A DNA stretch of 64,000 bases from an uncultured Eubacteriales bacterium (GTDB lineage Bacteria; Bacillota; Clostridia; Oscillospirales; CAG-272), in the NCBI GenBank assembly GCA_958414825.1, contig CATYXQ010000003.1:1-64000 (forward strand), in the 5' to 3' direction. The notes below the pieces were generated by a model that saw nothing but the letters and a program-made list of their open reading frames with translations, had not been told where the DNA came from and did no database searches. Shown here one piece after another: positions 58,559 to 64,000 of this stretch. The position numbers and the translations under genes are program-made. Position 1 is the first letter of the stretch, and each line of letters opens with the position of its first letter.

Positions 58559-58596
58559 TTTTTTCCAAAGCAAAAAAATTCATGCGCAGCAAAATC

Positions 58597-58629
58597 AAAA
58601 TCCGCGCGCAAAAATGCGCGCCGGATTTT
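58597..58629 (+). terminator. Terminator after the R-M genes
   Basis: AAAATCCG with CGGATTTT and an inner CGCGCA/TGCGCG stem (one bulge), then more T later. It closes the A+T-rich island before aspS. Confidence 0.65.
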
Positions 58630-58723
58630 GCGCGCTTCTTTTGCGCGCCGCGCTGACCGGCAGAAAACGGCAGCCGACGGCCGCGTTAAAAATACACAAC
58701 CGACGCCAAAGGAGAGAAAAACA

Positions 58724-60520
58724 ATGGCACAGCTATTACAGCAAAACGACGTCCGCACCTGCCGGTGCGGCGAACTGCGTTCAGCCGACCTCGGCAAAGA
58801 GGTCTGCCTGATGGGATGGGCGCAAAAACAGCGCGACCTCGGCTCCCTGATCTTTATCGACCTGCGCGACCGCAGCGGCGTCATTCAGCTCGCCGTGGAC
58901 GAAACGACCGAAAAGGACGCCTTTAAAACCGCGTTTTCCGTCCGAAGCGAATTTGTACTCCTGGCGCGCGGCGTGGTCCGCGCCCGCGGGGAAGCCGCAG
59001 TCAATCACAATCTGCCGACCGGCGAAATCGAAGTCGCGGTGCGCGAGCTCCGCATCCTCTCGGCGTCCAAAACGCCTCCCTTTGCCATTGAGGAAAACAG
59101 CAACGTCCGCCCTGAGCTTCGCCTGACCTACCGTTATCTCGATCTGCGCCGCCCGGATTTGCAGCGCAACATCTTAGCGCGTTCGGCAATTACAAAAATC
59201 GCGCGCGACTACTATGCCGAGCAAGGCTTTGCAGACATTGAAACGCCCGCGCTGATTAAACCCACGCCTGAGGGCGCGCGCGACTATCTGGTTCCAAGCC
59301 GCGTGCATCCGGGCAAATTCTACGCGCTGCCCCAGTCGCCCCAGCTGTACAAGCAGCTTTTGATGGTGGCGGGCTTTGACCGCTACTTCCAGATCGCCCG
59401 CTGTTTCCGCGACGAGGACCTGCGCGCCGACCGTCAGCCGGAATTTACGCAGATCGACGTGGAGATGTCCTTTGTCCGTCAGGACGACGTGATCGGCGTG
59501 ACCGAGGGCTTTTTGAAGCGCCTTTGGAAAGAATTTCTTGGAATCGAGCTTACGACGCCTCTGCCGCGGCTCACCTATAAGGAAGCGATGGAGCGCTTTG
59601 GCTCGGACAAGCCGGATATGCGCTTCGGCTTTGAACTCTGCGACATTTCCGATCTCGTCAGAAACTCCGGGTTCAAGGTATTTTCCGGCGCGGTTGCGGC
59701 CGGCGGAAGCGTGCGCGCTGTCAACGTGCGCGGCGGCGCGTCCTTCTCCCGCAAGGAGATCGATTCGCTCGTCGAATTTGCGAAATCCTACCGCGCGCGC
59801 GGGCTTGCGTGGTCGAAATTCTCAGGCGGCGAGGTCTCGTCCTCATTCGCCAAGTTTCTGACCCCCGAAGAAAACGCCGCGATTTCGGAGCGGCTCGGCG
59901 CTGACGACGGCGACCTGATTCTCATCTGCGCGGACAAAGATTCGGTCGTGTTCGACACGCTCGGCGCTTTGCGCGTCGAGTGCGCAAAGCGGCTCGGCCT
60001 GCTCGACCCGCACGACTTTAAATTCCTCTGGGTCACCGACTTCCCGCTCTTTGAATATTCTGAGGACGATGGGCGCTACTACGCAATGCACCACCCGTTC
60101 ACCATGCCAAACCCGGACGATCTCGACAAAATCGAGCGCGATCCGGCAAACGCGCGCGCCGTTGCCTATGACATTGTGCTCAACGGCACTGAACTCGGCG
60201 GCGGCTCTATTCGGATCCATGACCCTGAGATCCAGTCCCGCATGTTCCGCGCGCTCGGCATGAGCGAGGCCGAAGCGGCTGAAAAATTCGGCTTTTTGCT
60301 CGAAGCGTTCCAATACGGCGTTCCGCCGCACGGCGGCATGGCGTTCGGCCTCGACCGGCTTGTGACCCTCGCGCTCGGCCTTGAGGACATCCGCGACGTA
60401 ATCGCGTTCCCGAAAGTGCAGAACGCCTCCGAACTGATGTCCGGATGCCCGTCGGCAACCGACGCAGCCGCGCTCGACGAGCTTTCAATTTCAGTCGTGC
60501 GCACAGAGGACGATGAATAA
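58724..60520 (+). CDS. aspS: Aspartyl-tRNA synthetase
   Basis: A 598-residue bacterial-type AspRS with an N-terminal OB fold, an insertion (GAD) domain at about 290-420 and the class II core. Motif 2 is FQIARCFRDEDLRADRQPEF, and motif 3 is GMAFGLDRLVTLALG near residue 545. The ATG at 58724 has AAAGGAGAG; the frame runs 32 codons upstream into the intergenic hairpins without support. Its end overlaps truB by 8 bases. Confidence 0.96.
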   Translation: MAQLLQQNDVRTCRCGELRSADLGKEVCLMGWAQKQRDLGSLIFIDLRDRSGVIQLAVDETTEKDAFKTAFSVRSEFVLLARGVVRARGEAAVNHNLPTGEIEVAVRELRILSASKTPPFAIEENSNVRPELRLTYRYLDLRRPDLQRNILARSAITKIARDYYAEQGFADIETPALIKPTPEGARDYLVPSRVHPGKFYALPQSPQLYKQLLMVAGFDRYFQIARCFRDEDLRADRQPEFTQIDVEMSFVRQDDVIGVTEGFLKRLWKEFLGIELTTPLPRLTYKEAMERFGSDKPDMRFGFELCDISDLVRNSGFKVFSGAVAAGGSVRAVNVRGGASFSRKEIDSLVEFAKSYRARGLAWSKFSGGEVSSSFAKFLTPEENAAISERLGADDGDLILICADKDSVVFDTLGALRVECAKRLGLLDPHDFKFLWVTDFPLFEYSEDDGRYYAMHHPFTMPNPDDLDKIERDPANARAVAYDIVLNGTELGGGSIRIHDPEIQSRMFRALGMSEAEAAEKFGFLLEAFQYGVPPHGGMAFGLDRLVTLALGLEDIRDVIAFPKVQNASELMSGCPSATDAAALDELSISVVRTEDDE

Positions 60521-61409
60521 TTCGGGCATTCTGATTCTCGACAAACCGGCCGGCATGACGTCGCACGACGTCGTAAACCGCGCGCGCAGTCTGTACGGCA
60601 CAAGGCAGGTCGGACACACCGGCACGCTCGACCCAATGGCGACCGGCGTTCTGCCGCTGCTCGTGGGCCGCGCGGTCAAGGCCTCCGAATACCTGAGCGC
60701 GCGCGACAAGCGCTATGAGGCCGAGTTTTGTCTCGGCTTTGTGAGCGACACCGAAGACAGCGCCGGCACGCTCACAAAGACCGGCGCGCCGATTCCCGAA
60801 AGCGAAGCGGTTCTGGCCGCCGCCGCCGCCATGCGCGGGCGCAGAATGCAGACCCCGCCGATGATAAGCGCGGTCAAAATCGGCGGAAAAAAGCTGCTCG
60901 ACTACGCAAGGCAGGGGCAGACGCCGGAAATTCCGCCGCGGGAAATCGAAATCTATGAAATCGAAGCCGCGCCGCTTGAAAAGAATCTCTATACGCTATC
61001 CCTCTCCGTCTCCAAAGGCGCTTATGTGCGCACCATAATAGCCGACGTCGGCAAGGCGCTCGGCTGCGGCGCGGTAATGACCGCACTGCGGCGCACACGC
61101 AGCGGAGATTTTTCGCTCGGCCAGGCGCACACGCTCGAAGAACTGGAGGCGCTTGATCCGGACGCGCGCCATGCGCTTCTCCTGCCCGTGGAAAGCGCGT
61201 TTTTGAACCTTGAAGCGCTCAATCTCCCCGACTTTTACGCGCGGCTGTGCAAAAACGGATGTGAAATCTATCAGAGCAGGCTCAAAAGCGCGCTTCCCGA
61301 CGGCGCGCGCGTCCGGCTCTACGAACGGAACGTTTTCTTCGGACTGGGCGAGGTGCGCGCATATCCGGCGGGCAGCGCGGTCAAAATGATCAAGCTTTTT
61401 GCAGTATGA
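60513..61409 (+). CDS. truB: tRNA pseudouridine-55 synthase
   Basis: A 298-residue TruB that isomerises U55 in the T loop of tRNA. The catalytic Asp40 lies in QVGHTGTLDPMATGVLPL, and KRYEAEFCLGFVSDTEDSAG and AYVRTIIADVGKALGCGA are family segments. It overlaps aspS and is followed by pgeF. Confidence 0.95.
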   Translation: MNNSGILILDKPAGMTSHDVVNRARSLYGTRQVGHTGTLDPMATGVLPLLVGRAVKASEYLSARDKRYEAEFCLGFVSDTEDSAGTLTKTGAPIPESEAVLAAAAAMRGRRMQTPPMISAVKIGGKKLLDYARQGQTPEIPPREIEIYEIEAAPLEKNLYTLSLSVSKGAYVRTIIADVGKALGCGAVMTALRRTRSGDFSLGQAHTLEELEALDPDARHALLLPVESAFLNLEALNLPDFYARLCKNGCEIYQSRLKSALPDGARVRLYERNVFFGLGEVRAYPAGSAVKMIKLFAV

Positions 61410-61422
61410 AAGGTTAGATTCC

Positions 61423-62229
61423 ATGCAACAACGCACTGATTACAACGGCGTAACCTATTTTTATTCCGAGGCGCTCTATCCGGTTCGCCACGGCTTTTCC
61501 ACAAGAATCGGCGGCCTTTCGCGCGCCGAGCATACAAAGTCTCTGAATCTCGGTTTTTACCGCGGAGACAAGGACATTATCGTACAAAAAAACGTCGAGC
61601 GCTTCTGCGAGGCGGTTGACGTTGATCCGCATACCCTGATCGTCATGCCCCAGATTCACTCCGCAAAGGTCACGGTCGTGGACAAAACGCTCGGCGGCCA
61701 CGGCATTTACACGCCCGCCTCGTTTGAGGGGGACGCGCTTGTCACCGATTCCATCGGAACGGCGCTCGGCGTGCGGGTGGCCGACTGCGTGCCGATTCTG
61801 TTAGCCGACCCGGGCGCAAAGGTCATTGCCGCCGTTCACGCCGGATGGCGCGGCACGGTGGAAAACATCGTCGGGCATACAATAGCGAAAATGTGCTTTC
61901 TCGGCGCGTGCGCCGAAGATATCCGCGCCGCGATAGGCCCGCACATCTCCATGGCGCGCTATGAGGTCGGCGAGGACGTCGCGAAGCGCGTGCTGGACGT
62001 GCTCGGCGAGGAACGCCTGACGCTGCGCCATCTCCGCCCCGCAGGCGAGGCCGGAAAATTTCTCTGCGACCTCGGCGAGATCAACAAAACGCTTCTTATA
62101 GCCGCCGGACTGCCCGAATCGGGCATTGATCTCTCGGCGCTCTGCACCTACGAGCATCCCGACCTGTTTTACTCGCACCGCCGCATGGGCGAGAAACGCG
62201 GCGCGATGATGGGCATGATCGCGATTTGA
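61423..62229 (+). CDS. pgeF: Peptidoglycan editing factor / polyphenol oxidoreductase (YfiH/YlmD family)
   Basis: A 268-residue protein of the multicopper-laccase-like DUF152 family. Metal and substrate residues are in RHGFSTRIGGLS, VADCVPILLADPGAKVIAAVHAGWRGTVENI and the C-terminal CTYEHPDLFYSHRR. PgeF removes wrongly incorporated L-Ser from the peptidoglycan stem, and related enzymes act on purine nucleosides. ATG 61423 is favoured over a TTG at 61399. It follows truB closely, a mixed operon. Confidence 0.9.
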   Translation: MQQRTDYNGVTYFYSEALYPVRHGFSTRIGGLSRAEHTKSLNLGFYRGDKDIIVQKNVERFCEAVDVDPHTLIVMPQIHSAKVTVVDKTLGGHGIYTPASFEGDALVTDSIGTALGVRVADCVPILLADPGAKVIAAVHAGWRGTVENIVGHTIAKMCFLGACAEDIRAAIGPHISMARYEVGEDVAKRVLDVLGEERLTLRHLRPAGEAGKFLCDLGEINKTLLIAAGLPESGIDLSALCTYEHPDLFYSHRRMGEKRGAMMGMIAI

Positions 62230-62262
62230 GCGAAAAAAGTGCGCGGCCGCCTTTTTCCGCCG

Positions 62263-62298
62263 AAAAACCGCGCTTGCTTTCAGGCAAGCGCGGTTTTT
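62263..62298 (+). terminator. Strong terminator after pgeF
   Basis: AAAAACCGCGCTTGC pairs with GCAAGCGCGGTTTTT across a 6-nt loop; the stem is flanked by A and T runs and can serve the convergent XRE gene too. Confidence 0.93.
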
Positions 62299-62314
62299 TG
62301 TATCCATATTCAAT

Positions 62315-62536
62315 TTATTCGATCGTTTCATCCGTTTCATCTTTTTCATATCGAACAATGTCGGATAGCTCGCAGTCTAATATCGCACAGAGCTTATTCA
62401 GCGTATTCGTCGTGACATTTTCGTTGTTTCGGAGCTTGGAGATTGTTTTGGAATTGAATCCGTGATCCTCTCTCAAACGATAGGTTGAAACCCCTTTTTC
62501 TTTCATGACCGCCCACAATCGATCATACCGTATCAT
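62315..62536 (-). CDS. XRE-family (Cro/CI-type) repressor
   Basis: A 73-residue protein that is essentially one helix-turn-helix domain: VSTYRLREDHGFNSKTISKLRNNENVTTNTLNKLCAILDCELSDIV is the region at about residues 15-60. Single-domain XRE proteins of this type often control small mobile or toxin-antitoxin units. GAGGAGG precedes the ATG. A perfect inverted repeat in the divergent promoter (62571-62590) is the obvious operator. Composition is A+T-rich compared with the rest of the window. Confidence 0.9.
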   Translation of the reverse strand: MIRYDRLWAVMKEKGVSTYRLREDHGFNSKTISKLRNNENVTTNTLNKLCAILDCELSDIVRYEKDETDETIE

Positions 62537-62555
62537 AAAATATTCCTCCTCACTA

Positions 62556-62584
62556 TTGACAATCTCTATTATGAACTATATAAT
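62556..62584 (+). promoter_or_regulatory. Consensus promoter with XRE operator
   Basis: TTGACA, exactly 17 bases and TATAAT on the plus strand. ATGAAC-N8-GTTCAT (62571-62590) is centred on the -10, and a further GTTCAT lies at 62609-62614. On the minus strand the same region would carry the XRE promoter (CATAAT as -10), so the repressor likely shuts both. Confidence 0.82.
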
Positions 62585-62635
62585 GTTCATATATAAGCAG
62601 GCGATAGTGTTCATATTTTATGGAGGAGTGTTATT

Positions 62636-62753
62636 TTGAACGAGAAACGGTAAACATTGTCTTGGAAACGGAAAACATACCGACGAAAACGGAGACCAAA
62701 TTGAATGTTGTTGTGATGAATGTGATTATTATTTACAATGCTTCGATGAATAA
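62636..62753 (+). pseudogene. Frameshifted 38-codon Cys-rich mini-gene
   Basis: A TTG start lies 7 bases after GGAGGAG, downstream of a consensus promoter. The frame stops after five codons (TTG AAC GAG AAA CGG TAA). Omitting one A of the GAGAAA run would keep the frame open for 38 codons to the TAA at 62751, giving a hydrophilic protein rich in Asn/Gly/His/Asp and ending in a cysteine cluster (CCCDEC and a further Cys near the end). That looks like a small zinc-binding protein. The extra base could be a real mutation, a sequencing error or programmed slippage. Confidence 0.5.
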
Positions 62754-62768
62754 AAATCCTGAACAAAA

Positions 62769-62799
62769 AACCGCTTTTGCTACTAAAGCAAAAGCGGTT
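62769..62799 (-). terminator. Terminator of the MFS gene
   Basis: AACCGCTTTTGC and GCAAAAGCGGTT with a 7-nt loop; in minus-strand RNA it is followed by UUUUUUGUUC. It lies about 95 bases past the transporter stop. Confidence 0.85.
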
Positions 62800-62894
62800 G
62801 GGATATTAACAAAGTAAAAATATGCAGAAACGATTGCTTTCAAGTCGGTGTATGACGCCTTGAAATTCCCCTCATATCCGCGCGCACCGGCAAA

Positions 62895-64000
62895 TCAAGC
62901 GCCGCGTTTTGCCGCGATTCGGAACATCCGTTCTGTCATGCCGACCATCAAAAGGACAAACACAAAAAGATAGATCGGAAGAATCGAAAAACCAATAAGG
63001 CTGCCGAGAAATCCAAACAGCGGCGGGACAAAGGTAGATCCGACATAGGCGCTCGCCATTTGAATCCCGATCACCGCGCCCGAATTTTCCGCGCCGAAAT
63101 TCGCAGGCGTGGAATGAATCATACAGGGATAAATCGGCGCGCATCCAAACCCGATAACGGCAAACCCGACAAGCGAAATCACCGGATTTTCCGCGGGTAT
63201 CATCAGAGAAACAATCCCGCACGACAGAATGCAGGCGCCGAGAACGATCATGTTTCTGTCCCCAAACCGATTCATAAGGAAGCCGCCGAGAAACCTGCCG
63301 GCGGTTATCCCAATGTAAAACAGCGAAGCCAATCCCGCCGCCTGCTCAGCCGGCAAGCCCTTCGCTTCCACTAAATACGTGCTCGCCCACCCCATCGCAG
63401 TGGCTTCTGCGGCGCAGTACGCAAAAAAGCCGAACAAAAGACAGGGAACGCCTCTGATTTTCAGCGCGCCGACAAGCCCGACGCCCCCCGCCCCGTCCTC
63501 AGCCTGTTTTCGGTTGGTTTTCTTCCAAACCGGAAGCGTGGCAAGGAGAAACAGGCCGATGCCAAGCTGAATGAACGCAGTTATTCGGTACCCGCTGTTC
63601 CATACCGAATGGGTCAGGGCATAGCGCATGATAAACGGGCTGATAATGGTTCCCACACCCCAAAAGCAGTGCAACCAGCTCATATGCTTTGAGGTATAGT
63701 GGAGGGCGACATAGTTGTTCAGCGCGGCGTCAACCGCGCCGGCGCCGAGTCCGTAGGGAACCGCAAAGACCACGAGCATCCAGAACCGGCTGGAAAAGGA
63801 AAATCCGAGCAGCGCTATCGCCGTCAGAAACACGCTGATTACCGTTACAATCTGCGTGCCGAGCTTTCCCGTCAGCCGAGCCGACAAAAGACTGGATACA
63901 ATCGTTCCGCCCGATATGACCATCGAAACGATCCCCATATAGGAAACCGGAACATTCAAATCAGTATGGATAACCGGCCACCCCGCGCCAAGAAGCGAAT
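62895..64000 (-). CDS. MFS transporter, 5' end cut by the window edge
   Basis: At least 368 codons are present, with no start inside the window: an in-frame TTG at 63959 is preceded by open frame that continues to the edge (…LLGAGWPVIHTD before MNVPVSYMG). The segments GLGAGAVDAALNNYVALHY and GRFLGGFLMNRFGDR are typical of the fucose/sugar-porter-like MFS. About 10 membrane helices can be counted. The substrate is unknown. A strong terminator follows. Confidence 0.9.
   Translation of the reverse strand, partial: SLLGAGWPVIHTDLNVPVSYMGIVSMVISGGTIVSSLLSARLTGKLGTQIVTVISVFLTAIALLGFSFSSRFWMLVVFAVPYGLGAGAVDAALNNYVALHYTSKHMSWLHCFWGVGTIISPFIMRYALTHSVWNSGYRITAFIQLGIGLFLLATLPVWKKTNRKQAEDGAGGVGLVGALKIRGVPCLLFGFFAYCAAEATAMGWASTYLVEAKGLPAEQAAGLASLFYIGITAGRFLGGFLMNRFGDRNMIVLGACILSCGIVSLMIPAENPVISLVGFAVIGFGCAPIYPCMIHSTPANFGAENSGAVIGIQMASAYVGSTFVPPLFGFLGSLIGFSILPIYLFVFVLLMVGMTERMFRIAAKRGA

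Noticed and set aside
58559..58723. T-box leader before aspS
   Set aside because: Hairpins are present, but no AGGGTGGNACCGCG-like T-box or specifier loop was seen; the structure reads as the terminator of the methylase gene.
62620..62817. 65-codon plus-strand frame starting at ATG 62620
   Set aside because: Its ATG lies just before the GGAGGAG box, so it has no ribosome site of its own, and the frame runs through the MFS terminator hairpin. The TTG frame with one-base shift is a better explanation.

Overview
The window looks like chromosomal DNA of a fairly GC-rich, low-copy, monoderm member of the Bacillota, most likely class Clostridia (gut or rumen type). The evidence is an rpmG-secE-nusG-rplK-rplA cluster, an HPr kinase/phosphorylase, S-layer-homology (SLH) and dockerin surface proteins, stalk-type copper-amine-oxidase repeats, lipoproteins with clean lipoboxes, and Shine-Dalgarno-led genes with TTGACA-N17-TATAAT promoters. 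Genus and family cannot be told from sequence reading alone. I saw no rRNA, tRNA, CRISPR array or transposase gene.

Layout. 1-2450: ribosomal/transcription cluster on the minus strand behind a near-consensus promoter. 2632-3596: a two-gene minus-strand unit of an HPr-like and an EI-like protein that both appear to have lost their phosphorylatable residues. 3928-8183: a very large SLH-anchored phosphodiester-glycosidase-like protein, then hprK. 8476-11170: an SDR protein, a divergent AraC regulator, and pnuC behind a structured leader. 11356-14637: proB-proA-thiI. 14890-23108: a cell-shape and division run, zapA, U32 peptidase, maf, mreB, mreC, mreD, PBP2, nth, mostly joined by ATGA overlaps. 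23210-27725: asnS, an aspartate-aminotransferase-like gene, and a MATE exporter with its own leader.

27767-51052 is the accessory, carbohydrate-facing half. All its genes are on the minus strand: an SLH-GH43 protein, a 31-codon membrane peptide gene, a 1312-residue beta-helix/GH43/dockerin protein, a 1441-residue beta-helix/GH43/SLH paralogue, a small beta-helix protein with stalk domains, an extracellular solute-binding lipoprotein, an AraC regulator, a GH2 beta-galactosidase, a 696-residue probable (alpha/alpha)-barrel protein, and a LUD protein coupled to an unusual sugar-sensor regulator. Seven copies of one recognisable extracellular module are spread over three adjacent genes that end in three different anchoring devices. 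This reads as a locus for sensing and trimming a complex plant or host glycan at the cell surface.

51165-64000 returns to core genes: UPF0210 with its ACT partner, a small membrane protein, a lipoprotein, alr, a membrane-anchored binding-protein-like gene, a compact A+T-rich restriction-modification pair (BglII-type endonuclease plus MT-A70 methylase), aspS-truB-pgeF, an XRE repressor with a divergent consensus promoter leading into a frameshifted Cys-rich mini-gene, and the end of an MFS transporter cut by the window edge.

A roughly 116-bp structured intergenic repeat occurs three times (8279, 26133, 34507). One copy supplies the -10 box of a promoter and another supplies the stop codon of a 1441-codon gene.
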